A stretch of DNA of 64,000 bases from contig MKUO01000018.1 in assembly GCA_001897855.1 (NCBI GenBank), positions 503,481 through 567,480 on the forward strand, read 5' to 3'. A model generated the notes under the pieces. That model searched no databases. It was given only the letters and a program-made list of their open reading frames with translations, and was not told where the DNA came from. Origin of the DNA: Bacteroidetes bacterium 43-93 (lineage in GTDB: Bacteria; Bacteroidota; Bacteroidia; Chitinophagales; Chitinophagaceae). Both the position numbers and the translations under genes were made by a program. Positions 43,047-53,266 of the stretch are shown here, piece after piece. Within the stretch, counting starts at the first letter, position 1, and each line of letters opens with the position of its first letter.

Positions 43047-46000
43047 TTAGCGTATCAATGAAATATCACCCTTCAGCTCTATCGGCTCTCCCGATTCACA
43101 ATAAGCTTTTACAATATAAACATATACATCCGGTTTTAGAGGGGCATTTTTATAGGTTCCGTCCCATCCTACCATCGGATCGTTCAGCGGCATATCATCC
43201 CTTGAGAACATCAGTTCTCCCCACCTGTTGTATATTTTAAAGCTTTTTACTGTCATGATGCCTTTACCCTGTGGAAAAAACTGGTCGTTCACTCCATCGC
43301 CGTTCGGCGTAAAGGTATTAGCAAGGAATATCTGGCTGCCGTCGCATGATACATGCACGGTAATATCGTCTTTGGCCTGGCAACCCCATTGGTTGGTAGC
43401 CACCACGGTATATGTGGTTGTTTTAAAAGGAGACGCCTGTGGCGATTGGCAATCTGCACAGCTCAGGTGGTCTGTTGGTGTCCATACATAGGTCACCTGC
43501 TGGTTGGTTTTCGCATTCAGCTGCACGGTATTACCACCGCCGAGATTTACATCCGGCCCCAGTTCTACTTCCGGCAGATCATGCACTATTACCACCACAT
43601 CATGAGATTCGGCAAAGCAATCGCCCTGCTGCACCTGCACGCGGTAGGTAGTTGTTTTATCAGGTGTCGCAACCGGGTTGGCTGATGTGGGATCATTCAA
43701 TCCCTCCGCAGGTGTCCATAGATAAGATGATCCCCCTGCCGCATGCAGTACCGCTGATTCGCCCTTACATATCTCCGCACCCGGGCCAACTTCTATAGGC
43801 CCTTTATCGATCACGGAAATCGTAACACTATCCTTATTAGAACATCCATGTGCGTCTGTACCCCGCACGGTATAACTTGTTTTAGTTGTAGGGCTAACGG
43901 TAGGATTAGCGCAAGATATACAAGATAACTGGCTGCCACCAGACCATGTATAGCTTACACCACCGGTAGCATTGAGTGTTGTACTTGAGCCGTTGCATAT
44001 TGTTTTGTCCTCGCCCGCGTCAATATTAGGTAACGGATTTACTGTCACCGTGATGTTTGCCGTATTCACACAACCATTTGCATCGGTTCCCGTAATAGTA
44101 TATTTCGTTGTTGCGGATGGATTAGCATTCGGATTAGCGCAATTTGCACATGACAATCCTGTTGATGGCGACCAGGCATAGGTTGCACCTCCCGTTGCCA
44201 TCAGCGATGTAGATGCACCCGTACATATTTCCTTATCGGGCCCGGCTGTGATATTTGGCAAAGGCCTTACCGTTACCGTAACAGATGCAGTAGCGCTACA
44301 TCCGTTGGTAGTACCTGTAACCACATAAGTGGTAGTCGCGGCCGGCGATGCGTTCGGGTTAGGGCAAGTAGTACAAGACAAGCCTGTTGCCGGAGACCAT
44401 GCATAGCTGTTAGCCCCGGTAGCAGAGAGCGCTGCTGTTTCTCCCGGGCATATCGTTTTACTGCCGGTGGCTGTAACATCAGGAAGCGGATTCACCGTCA
44501 CTTTAACGCTTGCTGTATTTATACAGCCTTTGGCATCTGTACCGGTCACCACATAAGTGGTAGTAGCTGCGGGGTTGGCCACAGGACTTGCGCAATTGGC
44601 GCAAGACAAGCCAGTTGCAGGGCTCCATGTATAAGACGCAGCACCTGTTGCTGTTAATGTAGTATTGCTTCCGTTACAGATAGTTACCGGGGCAGTAAGC
44701 CCTATCGTTGGCAATGGATTCACGGTTACCGTTACTGTAGCTGTGTTAGTACAGCCGTTGCTATTGGTACCTGTTACTGTATAAGTAGTTGTTGCAGTTG
44801 GCGTAGCAACAGGGCTTGCACATGAAGTGCAGGACAGGCCTGTTGCAGGAGACCAGCTATAAGTAGATGCCCCGGCGGCAGTAAGTGTTGATGAACCACC
44901 TGCGCATATAGCAGCCTGGCTTGCACTTGCAGTAACTAAAGGTTTGGGATTTACGGTAACAGTTACAATTCCTGTATCTGTACAACCGTTACCATCCGTA
45001 CCGGTTACAATATAAGTTGTTGTTGTACTTGGGTTAGCCGAAGGTGATGTACAGCTTGCACATGATAAGCCTGTAGATGGCGACCATGTATAACTGCTGG
45101 CGCCGCTACCTGTTAATGTAGTAGAGGTGCCATCGCATATAGTAACATTACTACTCGCCGTTACATTTGGCAGACTGTTTACTGTAACCGTTACTGTTGC
45201 AGTATTGCTACAACCACTGGCATTTGTACCTGTCACTGTATATGTTGTAGTAGTGGCGGGGTTAGCTACAGGGCTTGCACAATTGCTGCATGACAAACCT
45301 GTTGATGGTGACCATGTATAGCTTGCTGCACCCGTTGCAGTTAATGTGGTACTGTTGCCGGCGCAGATAGCTACGTTGCTGCCGGCGCTTACCGTTGGCT
45401 TCGGATTTACAGTAATAGTAACCGTTGCTGTGTTGGTGCAACCCGTGCTATTAGTACCTGTTACTGTATAAGTAGTGGTTGCGGTTGGGCTGGCTACCGG
45501 GTTGGCACAGGTTGTGCATGATAATCCTGTTGCAGGTGACCAGCTGTATGTAGTCGCTCCGCTTGCGTTTAATGACGCAGCGCTTCCGGCGCATATTGTT
45601 TGCGTACCTGTTGCGGTAACTGTTGGCTTCGGATTCACGGTAACATTGACCATGCCCGTATCAGTACATCCGTTACCGTCTGTACCGGTAACAATATAAG
45701 TAGTAGTTGCAGAAGGCGTTGCTGTGGTGCTGATACAAGAAGTACAGCTCAGCGATGTTGCAGGCGACCAGGTGTAGCTGGTTGCCCCATAGCCTGTAAG
45801 CGTTGCCGATGCACCGTCGCATATAGTCACATTTGCACTGGCAGTAACATTGGGTTTTGGATTAACAGTGATCGTCACTTTGCCGGTATCAGAACAACCA
45901 TTGGTATCGATACCTGTAACGATATAAGTAGTAGTGCTTGTTGGCATTACTGTAGTTGTAGCGCAAGTATCGCAACTCATACCGGTGGTTGGCGTCCATG

Positions 46001-49000
46001 TATAAGAACGTGCACCGGCAGCGGTTACCGTCAGCGCAGTGGTATAACCCTGGCATGCTGACTGTGCATTACCAGCAGTTACATTTGGCAGCGGATGCAC
46101 TACTATAGTCTTTATAGTAGTATCCTGGCAACCTTGTGAATTGGTAGCGATAAAGCGTACCGTGTAATTACCCGCAGCATTATAAGTATGCGTAGGATTG
46201 TGTGAAGTACTGGTATTGCCATCACCGAAATTCCATGATAAACCTGTTACCGGGCTTAGTGTAGATAAAATGGTATCCCTGAATTGCACCGTACTGGTAC
46301 CGCAATTGTTAGATGGCGTAAATGTGAAGTCACCATCCGTATGATCTACCTTCACAGTATCCAATCCCTGCACCGGCACCAGGCAATTAGCGCCATCGCT
46401 CAATATAAGCTTTGGAATATATTTGCCGGTTTGTGTGTATGTATAAGAATATGTAGATCCTGTAGTAGTATGGGTATATCCATTGTTCATGTCCCATACC
46501 AGTTGAGAAGCACCATTGGTAGTGGCTGAGAAATTCACCGTTAATGGCAGGCAACCGGTTAGCGGTGAATAAGAGAATGTACCTGTAGGGCCGTGAACGG
46601 TAACGTTCTTGGTAACAGAATCCTTACATCCTGCCGAGCTGGTACCGATCAGCTTTACATGATACACACCGGGGTAAGTAAATAAGGTAGATGGATTTGC
46701 CAGTGAAGAGCGCGAGCCATTATCGAACACCCATGTATAAGATGATACGGAAGAAGAGGTGTTCGTAAAATTCACCGCAAGCGGCGGGCAATTAGCCGCA
46801 GTATCGCTCAAGGTAAAATTCATAGCCGGGCTTTGCACTTTTACAATACCGGTATGAGACGCAGAGTCCATACATCCGTAGGTATCTGTTATCACCAGCT
46901 TTATGGTATACACACCGGCAGTTGCATATGTATGTGTCGGTGTTAATTGCGTAGAAGTGCTGCCATCGCCCCAGTACCAAACACAGGTGAAGTTGTTACC
47001 ACCCGAATTATTATGAATAGTTACCTGCTGGCCGGCACATACCACTGTATCGTTAGTGTAGAACTGCGCAACAGGCTTGCTGGCTGTTATGTAATTGGGC
47101 CGTGTAAGCGTGCTTACACATCCGTTGGCATCTGTTACTTTCAGGGCCACAGACCAGGTACCTCCATAAATATAATCCTTCGATATTGTATCAGCAGTAG
47201 TAACAACATCTGCGCCATATCCAAAATTCCAGGAACGGCTCACAATGGCAAAGCCGCCATTAGGGGTACTGTTATCTGTAAACGCTACATGCAATGGCAA
47301 ACAACCCACGCGTGGTGTACCGCTAAAGGATACCGTTGCCCCACCAACGTGCATATAGTTGGTTTTAGTAAGCGAGTCCTTACAGCCGTTTGCATCTGTT
47401 ACCACCAGCTTCACTGTATAGATACCCCCGTTATTATACTGTGTATAGAAAGAACTGGCAGTATCGGTGAAACTAATGCCATTACCAAGATCCCAATAAT
47501 AAGATTTGATATTTGAACTCGCACCTGCTGACATCAAAAAGAAAGTGTTGGCGCAATTTGTTGTATCAGCATTGAAAGTTGGCGTAAGCGGCTGCAGGTT
47601 GATCGTGCGGCTCCAGCTACTGTTACACCCGTAAGTATTATTGCTTACATTCAATGTTATGGTATAAGATCCGTAGGATGAATAAGTATGGGTGAGCGTA
47701 CCACCTGTTTGGGTAGACGTGTTACCATCACCCCAGTTCCATGAATAAGTATCAGCGCCAAGTGAGCTGTCAACTATTGTAACAGAACGCCTGTTGCTGC
47801 AGGAATATACTACACCAAAATTAGCCAGCGGCGGATGTACCGTTATATAGTTGTTGCGTGTTACGGTGTCTTTACAGCCATTATTGTTTGCCACCAATGT
47901 TACGCTGTATTGCGAGCTGCCGCCCGGGTAAGAATAACCCGTATATACAGGGTTGGTAGCGTTGGAAGTGGCGCCATTACCGAAATACCAGGTATAGCTG
48001 TTTGCGCCGGTAGAACCGTTCGTAAATCTTACAGAATCTCCCGGACAAATAGTGAGCGGCGATGCCGTAAATGCGGCAGTAGGCTTGCTGGCTATGGTTA
48101 CTGTAGTTTGTGCGGAGAAGTTACAACCGGTACCGGTGGTGTAACTCATTGTTACCGTATAGGTACCAGCCGTTGTATAAGTATGCGATTGAGTAGAGCA
48201 GGATGCACAGGTTACGTTAGAGCTGGCATCACCAAAATCCCAGGTAATACTTGTTACCGGCTGCAAGGTAGTGATGGTGGCATCAAACGTTACTGTTACC
48301 GGCACACAGCCTGAAAAGCTGCGCTTGGTAATGGTAGCCGTAGGGGTTTGTACATGTATGAAGTTATTGCCTATTGCGGTATCAGAGCATCCGTTAGACG
48401 CTGTTGCAGCAAGTGTAATATTATAATTTCCAAGAGCGGTGTACGTATGGCTTGGGGCGGTTGATGTTGATGTATTACCATCACCAAAGGTCCAGTAGTA
48501 AGAACTTCCCCCTGTGCTTGCATTAGTAAATGTAGTAGAGAACGGAGCCGAGCAGCCCACTGATGGTGAGGCTGAGAAATTTGCTCTTGGCGATTGATTA
48601 ATGGTAACTGTATGATAAACGGTATCCTTACATCCGTTTTTTGTGATTATCAATCTTACACTGTAAGTTCCTGCAGTTGTGTAGGATTTAGAAGGGTTAG
48701 CAGCGGTGGATGTTGTATTGTCTCCAAAATCCCAGGCGCTGGTGTAGCCTGATGGGGAAGATGTATTGGTAAAATAAATGGTGCGTCCACTGCATATAGT
48801 GCTGGCACTTGTATTAAATGCCGCTGTCGGATGGCTAATGTTGATGTAGGAACTCTTGGTCATGGTATCCTTACATCCTGCAGCATTCGTAGTGATGAGG
48901 CGCACGTTGTAGCTGCCTAAAGCATTATAAGTGTTGGATGGACTTGTATTTGTAGAGGTATTCCCATCACCAAAATCCCATGTATAGCTAACACCTGAGC

Positions 49001-49658
49001 CCGAATTATTGGTAAAGGCTACCGTAGCCGGCGCAGCACAAAAATTGGTATTGTTAGCGGCAAAATCGGCAGTAGGTTTTGTCGATACTTTGATATAATT
49101 GATTTTCGTAAGCGACTGGCTACAGCCATTGCCATTGGTCACCAAAAGCGTAATGGTATAATTACCGCCGGTAGTATATGTTTTTGACGGATTCTGAGCA
49201 GTTGATGTAGTACCATCGCCAAAATCCCAAAGGTAGGTAGTAGTACCTGAGCCGCCCGGCGAAGATGTGTTACTGAAAGTAACAGTACGTGGTAAGGTAC
49301 AAGACGGTGTAGAGTCTGCCGTAAAACTTACAATTGGCGTAGGCGCCACGGTAATGTAGTTGGTCTTTGTAACGCTATCGCGGCCACTGGCATTCGTCAC
49401 CACCAGCTTTACTGCATAAGTACCTGCGGTAAAATAAGTTGTGGACGGATTCTGCAAAGTAGATGTAGTACCATTTCCCAGGTCCCAGTACCAGCTGGTG
49501 GGGCTATTGGTACTCAGATCTGTGAAATTGGTTACAATGGGAGAGCATCCCGTGGTAACATTGGCTGAAAAATTAGCGACCGGAGCCTGCGCGAATGCAG
49601 CTACGGAAAAAATGGTCGAAAAGGTAATACACAGGATAGCGTGTATATATCTATTCAT
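43047..49658 (-). CDS. Giant PKD-repeat surface protein with type B T9SS C-terminal domain
   Basis: A 2203-residue exported protein. After the signal peptide come 14 PKD-type domains (about residues 27-1188; pattern YxWDFGDGxTST..NPxHTY...GxYxVxL...NxxGCxD), then 12 tandem repeats of about 75 residues (1189-2105), then a gliding-motility C-terminal domain (FTPNGDGVNDQFFP, IYNRWGELMF, WDGTYK, GDISLIR). Each of most 75-residue repeats has four Cys: IC, an SC-x-x-C pair and GC. The C-terminal domain marks it as a T9SS substrate; PorP/SprF follows at once. Probable cell-surface adhesin. Ligand unknown. No nuclease or glycosidase domain is seen. Confidence 0.93.
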   Translation of the reverse strand: MNRYIHAILCITFSTIFSVAAFAQAPVANFSANVTTGCSPIVTNFTDLSTNSPTSWYWDLGNGTTSTLQNPSTTYFTAGTYAVKLVVTNASGRDSVTKTNYITVAPTPIVSFTADSTPSCTLPRTVTFSNTSSPGGSGTTTYLWDFGDGTTSTAQNPSKTYTTGGNYTITLLVTNGNGCSQSLTKINYIKVSTKPTADFAANNTNFCAAPATVAFTNNSGSGVSYTWDFGDGNTSTNTSPSNTYNALGSYNVRLITTNAAGCKDTMTKSSYINISHPTAAFNTSASTICSGRTIYFTNTSSPSGYTSAWDFGDNTTSTAANPSKSYTTAGTYSVRLIITKNGCKDTVYHTVTINQSPRANFSASPSVGCSAPFSTTFTNASTGGSSYYWTFGDGNTSTSTAPSHTYTALGNYNITLAATASNGCSDTAIGNNFIHVQTPTATITKRSFSGCVPVTVTFDATITTLQPVTSITWDFGDASSNVTCASCSTQSHTYTTAGTYTVTMSYTTGTGCNFSAQTTVTIASKPTAAFTASPLTICPGDSVRFTNGSTGANSYTWYFGNGATSNATNPVYTGYSYPGGSSQYSVTLVANNNGCKDTVTRNNYITVHPPLANFGVVYSCSNRRSVTIVDSSLGADTYSWNWGDGNTSTQTGGTLTHTYSSYGSYTITLNVSNNTYGCNSSWSRTINLQPLTPTFNADTTNCANTFFLMSAGASSNIKSYYWDLGNGISFTDTASSFYTQYNNGGIYTVKLVVTDANGCKDSLTKTNYMHVGGATVSFSGTPRVGCLPLHVAFTDNSTPNGGFAIVSRSWNFGYGADVVTTADTISKDYIYGGTWSVALKVTDANGCVSTLTRPNYITASKPVAQFYTNDTVVCAGQQVTIHNNSGGNNFTCVWYWGDGSTSTQLTPTHTYATAGVYTIKLVITDTYGCMDSASHTGIVKVQSPAMNFTLSDTAANCPPLAVNFTNTSSSVSSYTWVFDNGSRSSLANPSTLFTYPGVYHVKLIGTSSAGCKDSVTKNVTVHGPTGTFSYSPLTGCLPLTVNFSATTNGASQLVWDMNNGYTHTTTGSTYSYTYTQTGKYIPKLILSDGANCLVPVQGLDTVKVDHTDGDFTFTPSNNCGTSTVQFRDTILSTLSPVTGLSWNFGDGNTSTSHNPTHTYNAAGNYTVRFIATNSQGCQDTTIKTIVVHPLPNVTAGNAQSACQGYTTALTVTAAGARSYTWTPTTGMSCDTCATTTVMPTSTTTYIVTGIDTNGCSDTGKVTITVNPKPNVTASANVTICDGASATLTGYGATSYTWSPATSLSCTSCISTTATPSATTTYIVTGTDGNGCTDTGMVNVTVNPKPTVTATGTQTICAGSAASLNASGATTYSWSPATGLSCTTCANPVASPTATTTYTVTGTNSTGCTNTATVTITVNPKPTVSAGSNVAICAGNSTTLTATGAASYTWSPSTGLSCSNCASPVANPATTTTYTVTGTNASGCSNTATVTVTVNSLPNVTASSNVTICDGTSTTLTGSGASSYTWSPSTGLSCASCTSPSANPSTTTTYIVTGTDGNGCTDTGIVTVTVNPKPLVTASASQAAICAGGSSTLTAAGASTYSWSPATGLSCTSCASPVATPTATTTYTVTGTNSNGCTNTATVTVTVNPLPTIGLTAPVTICNGSNTTLTATGAASYTWSPATGLSCANCASPVANPAATTTYVVTGTDAKGCINTASVKVTVNPLPDVTATGSKTICPGETAALSATGANSYAWSPATGLSCTTCPNPNASPAATTTYVVTGTTNGCSATASVTVTVRPLPNITAGPDKEICTGASTSLMATGGATYAWSPSTGLSCANCANPNANPSATTKYTITGTDANGCVNTANITVTVNPLPNIDAGEDKTICNGSSTTLNATGGVSYTWSGGSQLSCISCANPTVSPTTKTSYTVRGTDAHGCSNKDSVTISVIDKGPIEVGPGAEICKGESAVLHAAGGSSYLWTPAEGLNDPTSANPVATPDKTTTYRVQVQQGDCFAESHDVVVIVHDLPEVELGPDVNLGGGNTVQLNAKTNQQVTYVWTPTDHLSCADCQSPQASPFKTTTYTVVATNQWGCQAKDDITVHVSCDGSQIFLANTFTPNGDGVNDQFFPQGKGIMTVKSFKIYNRWGELMFSRDDMPLNDPMVGWDGTYKNAPLKPDVYVYIVKAYCESGEPIELKGDISLIR
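43344..46094 (-). repeat. Twelve in-frame coding repeats inside the giant adhesin gene
   Basis: About 228-bp units encoding LPNVTA...TICDGxSxTLTxxGAxSYTWSPxTGLSCxxCxxPxAxPxxTTTYxVTGTDxxGCxxTxxVTVTVNP-like modules. Eleven of the 12 keep the SC-x-x-C pair; unit 11 lacks it. Several units differ by only a few residues, implying recent duplication; collapse or expansion in assembly is possible. Confidence 0.85.
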
Positions 49659-49901
49659 AAAAAATCTTTAAAGTTCCTCTAAATGGTAATCACACAAACC
49701 AATCTGCACGCGGTATTAACGTTACATATTATTCGAGAGCAAATTTATACAAACTGTGGATAAACTGTTAGCTTTTGCATCAAAATGTGCATAAGTTAAT
49801 AAATATTTCATATAAAATATACGACTATCCGTAAAAAAATGAAAAATATCCATTTACGAAGAAAACGTAACTCTCAAAAATGTTGATTTCCTGTTGATTG
49901 C

Positions 49902-50621
49902 CTACCTAAGGCATCTTTTATAGAGCTGAATCGTATTTTCCAACCCATAGTAAAGTGCATCAGATATAAGTGCATGGCCTATAGATACTTCTGCAAGGCC
50001 GGGAATGGAAGATGAGAAAAAGGACAGGTTCTGCAAATCAAGGTCGTGGCCGGCATTAAGTCCTAAACCCTTGCCTGCAGCCACTTTCGCGGTATTGATA
50101 TAATCAGCTATCGCTGCATCTTTATTGGTATGGTAGTTTTTGGCGTAAGCTTCCGTATATAATTCAACCCTATCTGTACCGGTATCTGCTGCAGCGGCAG
50201 CCATATCGGTTACAGGGTCTATAAATATGGACACACGTATGCCTTCTTTTTTGAATACGGGAATGATGCTTTGCAGGTAACTGCTTTGTTTAATGGTATC
50301 CCAGCCGTGATTAGAAGTAAGCTGCCCGGGATCATCGGGTACTAACGTCACCTGGTGGGGTTTTACCTCCAGCACCAGCTGCACAAACTTATCCTCCATG
50401 GGGTTGCCCTCTATGTTGAACTCGGTGGTTATGATCGGCATGATCTCGCGCACATCGCTATAGCGTATGTGGCGCTCATCGGGCCGGGGATGCACGGTGA
50501 TACCGTCTGCGCCAAACTTCTGGCAATCAATAGCCGCCTGCAGCACGCTGGGGTTATCGCCTCCGCGGCTGTTACGTAAGGTGGCTATCTTATTGATGTT
50601 TACAGAAAGCTTGGTTGGCAT
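49902..50621 (-). CDS. pdxJ: Pyridoxine 5'-phosphate synthase
   Basis: A 239-residue TIM-barrel enzyme that condenses 1-deoxyxylulose-5-phosphate with 3-amino-2-oxopropyl phosphate to pyridoxine phosphate. I chose ATG 50621 (MPTKLSVNINKIATLRNSRGG), the family N-terminus, over an ATG 11 codons upstream. Conserved parts are DGITVHPRPDERHIRYSDV, NIEGNP, VTLVPDDPGQLTSNHGWD, and GLGLNAGHDLDLQNL with the phosphate-binding VSIGHALISDALYYG. Complete. Divergent from the peptide-binding lipoprotein gene. Confidence 0.96.
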   Translation of the reverse strand: MPTKLSVNINKIATLRNSRGGDNPSVLQAAIDCQKFGADGITVHPRPDERHIRYSDVREIMPIITTEFNIEGNPMEDKFVQLVLEVKPHQVTLVPDDPGQLTSNHGWDTIKQSSYLQSIIPVFKKEGIRVSIFIDPVTDMAAAAADTGTDRVELYTEAYAKNYHTNKDAAIADYINTAKVAAGKGLGLNAGHDLDLQNLSFFSSSIPGLAEVSIGHALISDALYYGLENTIQLYKRCLR

Positions 50622-50673
50622 CAGTCCTCTATTTTCGCCAAAATTAAGGAGCATTTCAATTAAATTGCAGCTA

Positions 50674-52329
50674 ATGCGCTACCTCCCGGTAAAAAGCTAT
50701 CTTTCCATACTGCTGCTATTGCCGGCGCTATACGCCTGCCTTATCATTACGGGCTGCTCAAGCAATAAAAAAAAGGAACAAGACCATAAAACCTTCCATC
50801 TTAATTTTTCCAGCGGAACACTGGAATCTATGGACCCTGCATTTGCCAAAGACCTGTATTGTATGTGGACGGATCACATGCTGTATAACACACTCGTGGA
50901 AACCAATAGCGATCTGCATATTATTCCCAGCCTTGCCACTAGCTGGGATATAAGCGATGACGGCCTCCTGTATACTTTTCATTTGCGTACAGATGCTTAT
51001 TTTCATGATGCGCAGGAGTTCCCGCAGGGCAAAGGGAGGAAAATGACCGCCGCAGATGTGGTGTATAGCTTCAACCGTATTGCCGACCCGGCCACCGCCT
51101 CTACAGGTGCATGGATATTTAATGGCCGGATAGATACACTGGCTCCGTTCACCACAATTGACGACAGCACGTTCCGGGTAAAACTGCTTGTACCTTTTCA
51201 CCCGCTGATAGAAATACTGACCATGCCCTATTGCAGCATTATACCACACGAAGTGGTAGAAAAATGGGGTAAGGATTTTCGCGCGCATCCCTGCGGCACC
51301 GGGCCATTTCAATTTAAGTATTGGGATGAAGGAAACATCCTTGCAATGGAGCGCAACCCGCACTATTGGGAAAAAGACAGCTCGGGGAATCAACTGCCTT
51401 ACCTTGATGCCGTTACCATCAGTTTTGTAGATAGCAAGGCTACGGAGTTCCTGCTCTTCAGGCAGGGCAAGATCGATTTTATCAATAATATAGATGGCTC
51501 CTTCAAAGACAATGTGTTATCTAAAGACGGCAAGCTGAAAAAGGAGTTTGTATCAAAATTCAACCTAACGGAAGAAACCTACCTAAATACAGAATACATA
51601 GGCATATTGGTAGATAGCGCCAACCCGCTTACCAAAGGCTCTCCTTTATTAAACCCGTTGGTAAGGCAGGCTATCAACTATGGCATCGACCGCCAGAAGA
51701 TATGCACCTACTTTAAGAATGGAGTGACTACACCGGCTACAAATGGCTTTATACCTGAAAGCATGCCGGGCCACAACCCTAATGCCACATGGGGGTATCA
51801 TTACGACCCGCAAAAAGCTTTGGAATTGCTAAAAAAAGCCGGATACCCCAACGGGAAGGGTATGCCGCCGATAACTATTACCACACAGGATGTATGGTCT
51901 GATATAGTAAACTTTATAGCTACAGAACTGCAGGAGCTAGGCATCACCGTGCAGGTAGATATTATGCAACCGAACATCATCCGCCAGCAGATGAGTCGTT
52001 CGGGATTAGCGGCATTTCGCGCGCAATGGATCGCCGACTACCCGGATGCAGAAACCTACCTGGTATTCTTCAACGGGCAGTCTCCCGCGCCGCCTAACTA
52101 TACCAGGTTTAAAAACGCAACCTTCGACAGGTGGTATAACGAAAGCCTGAACCAACCCGACACCATCCGCTGGAAAACCTATGAGCGCATGGATAGCCTG
52201 GTAATGAGCTATGCCCCGGTGATACCGTTATATTACGACCGGATGCTTCATTTCACGCAAAAGAATGTACATGGATTCTCATCCACACCTATGAACATCA
52301 TTGAATTAAAAAGGGTGCAAAAAAATTAG
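50674..52329 (+). CDS. ABC transporter oligopeptide-binding lipoprotein (SBP_bac_5)
   Basis: A 551-residue family-5 solute-binding protein. ATG 50674 gives a lipoprotein signal (SYLSILLLLPALYACLIITGC); a much longer frame runs back into pdxJ and is not used. Conserved features are LVETNSDLHIIPSLATSWDISDDGLLYTFHLRTDAYFHDAQEF, MTAADVVYSFNRI, GTGPFQFKYWDEGNILAMERNPHYW and the late MSYAPVIPLYYDRM. Proteins of this type feed peptides to OppBCDF-like importers; no permease genes are adjacent, so its transporter is elsewhere. No sign of truncation. Confidence 0.93.
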   Translation: MRYLPVKSYLSILLLLPALYACLIITGCSSNKKKEQDHKTFHLNFSSGTLESMDPAFAKDLYCMWTDHMLYNTLVETNSDLHIIPSLATSWDISDDGLLYTFHLRTDAYFHDAQEFPQGKGRKMTAADVVYSFNRIADPATASTGAWIFNGRIDTLAPFTTIDDSTFRVKLLVPFHPLIEILTMPYCSIIPHEVVEKWGKDFRAHPCGTGPFQFKYWDEGNILAMERNPHYWEKDSSGNQLPYLDAVTISFVDSKATEFLLFRQGKIDFINNIDGSFKDNVLSKDGKLKKEFVSKFNLTEETYLNTEYIGILVDSANPLTKGSPLLNPLVRQAINYGIDRQKICTYFKNGVTTPATNGFIPESMPGHNPNATWGYHYDPQKALELLKKAGYPNGKGMPPITITTQDVWSDIVNFIATELQELGITVQVDIMQPNIIRQQMSRSGLAAFRAQWIADYPDAETYLVFFNGQSPAPPNYTRFKNATFDRWYNESLNQPDTIRWKTYERMDSLVMSYAPVIPLYYDRMLHFTQKNVHGFSSTPMNIIELKRVQKN

Positions 52330-52330
52330 A

Positions 52331-52999
52331 TCAGGGCTTGCCGGCTATTACCATTACAATCTCCCCTTTAGGTGCCGTTGCCTCATAATGCGCTGCCAGC
52401 TCCTGTAGTGTGCCCTTACGTGTTTCTTCAAACATCTTGGTGAGCTCCCTGCACACTGCTGCCTCGCGGTCGGCGCCAAGATAGGTTGCCAGTTCCTGCA
52501 GTGTCTTTACCAGGCGGTGCGGCGATTCATACAATATAATGGTGCGCTCTTCTTCCGCCAGCTGCTTCATAGCAGTTTGCCTGCCTTTTTTTATGGGCAG
52601 GAATCCTTCAAAAACAAACCTGTTGGATGGAATACCCGACTGCACCAATGCAGGAACAAAAGCTGTAGCCCCGGGCAGGCATTCTACCGGTACATTATTG
52701 CGCAGGCACTCGCGCAGCAACAGAAAACCGGGATCGGAAATACCAGGTGTGCCGGCATCTGTAAGCAGGGCAAATGTTTTGCCAGCCTGCAATTGCTCTA
52801 CCAAATGTGCCAGCACTTTATGCTCATTGTGCTGATGGTAGGACGTTAATGGTTTTTGAATATTGTAATGCTTCAGCAGTACCTGGCTGGTACGTGTATC
52901 TTCGCACAATATCACATCGGCATTCTTCAGCACTTCCACCGCGCGATAAGTAATATCGCCCAGGTTGCCGATAGGAGATGGTACCAGGTACAGGCGCAT
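52331..52999 (-). CDS. rsmI: 16S rRNA 2'-O-ribose C1402 methyltransferase
   Basis: A 222-residue SAM enzyme of the tetrapyrrole methylase fold that methylates C1402 of 16S rRNA. Motifs: VPSPIGNLGDITYRAVEVLKNAD, CEDTRTSQVLL, LLTDAGTPGISDPG, CLPGATAFVPALVQSG, RFVFEGFLP and LYESPHRL. It is shorter than the E. coli protein (about 286) because the C-terminal extension is missing, which is common in Bacteroidota. It starts three bases after purS, in a pssA-purS-rsmI unit. Confidence 0.95.
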   Translation of the reverse strand: MRLYLVPSPIGNLGDITYRAVEVLKNADVILCEDTRTSQVLLKHYNIQKPLTSYHQHNEHKVLAHLVEQLQAGKTFALLTDAGTPGISDPGFLLLRECLRNNVPVECLPGATAFVPALVQSGIPSNRFVFEGFLPIKKGRQTAMKQLAEEERTIILYESPHRLVKTLQELATYLGADREAAVCRELTKMFEETRKGTLQELAAHYEATAPKGEIVMVIAGKP

Positions 53000-53002
53000 A
53001 CC

Positions 53003-53254
53003 TTAGCCTTCTGTCAGGGAATATTCGAAAGATTCCATCACCAGGTTGGCCAAAAGCCTTTTACAAGCTTCATCTACCGCTTTTTCGGCTTCCTGCCTGT
53101 TAGCAGCTTCCAGCGCTACTGTGATGTGTTTGCCTATACGTACATCAGCCACTTGAGTCAGGCCCAGGTTGTGCAGGCTGTTATTTACAGCTTTACCCTG
53201 AGGATCCAGTAATTCTTTATGCGGCATTATGTTTATATGTGCAGTGTATTTCAT
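53003..53254 (-). CDS. purS: Phosphoribosylformylglycinamidine synthase subunit PurS
   Basis: An 83-residue small subunit that joins PurL and PurQ in the fourth step of purine synthesis. MKYTAHINIMPHKELLDPQGKAVNNSLHNLGL and VADVRIGKHITVAL, ending in LLANLVMESFEYSL, is the full PurS pattern. ATG 53254 is used; a TTG is one codon upstream. No purL or purQ gene is nearby, which is unusual but also seen in genomes where the separate subunits are scattered. Confidence 0.92.
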   Translation of the reverse strand: MKYTAHINIMPHKELLDPQGKAVNNSLHNLGLTQVADVRIGKHITVALEAANRQEAEKAVDEACKRLLANLVMESFEYSLTEG

Positions 53255-53266
53255 CAATATTAATAT

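Noticed and set aside
43344..46094. Regular repeats resembling a CRISPR or satellite array
   Set aside because: Units are about 228 bp, in frame, diverged at the third codon position and encode protein modules of the adhesin.
46947..47516. Long plus-strand frames opposite the giant adhesin gene (also 45600-46061 and 47835-48314)
   Set aside because: They mirror repetitive Thr/Ser/Gly codons on the other strand, with Cys/Ile/Tyr-rich translations lacking domains or signal peptides.
50467..50673. Upstream extension of the peptide-binding lipoprotein gene
   Set aside because: It overlaps pdxJ on the other strand by over 150 bases and would bury the lipoprotein signal; ATG 50674 is preferred.
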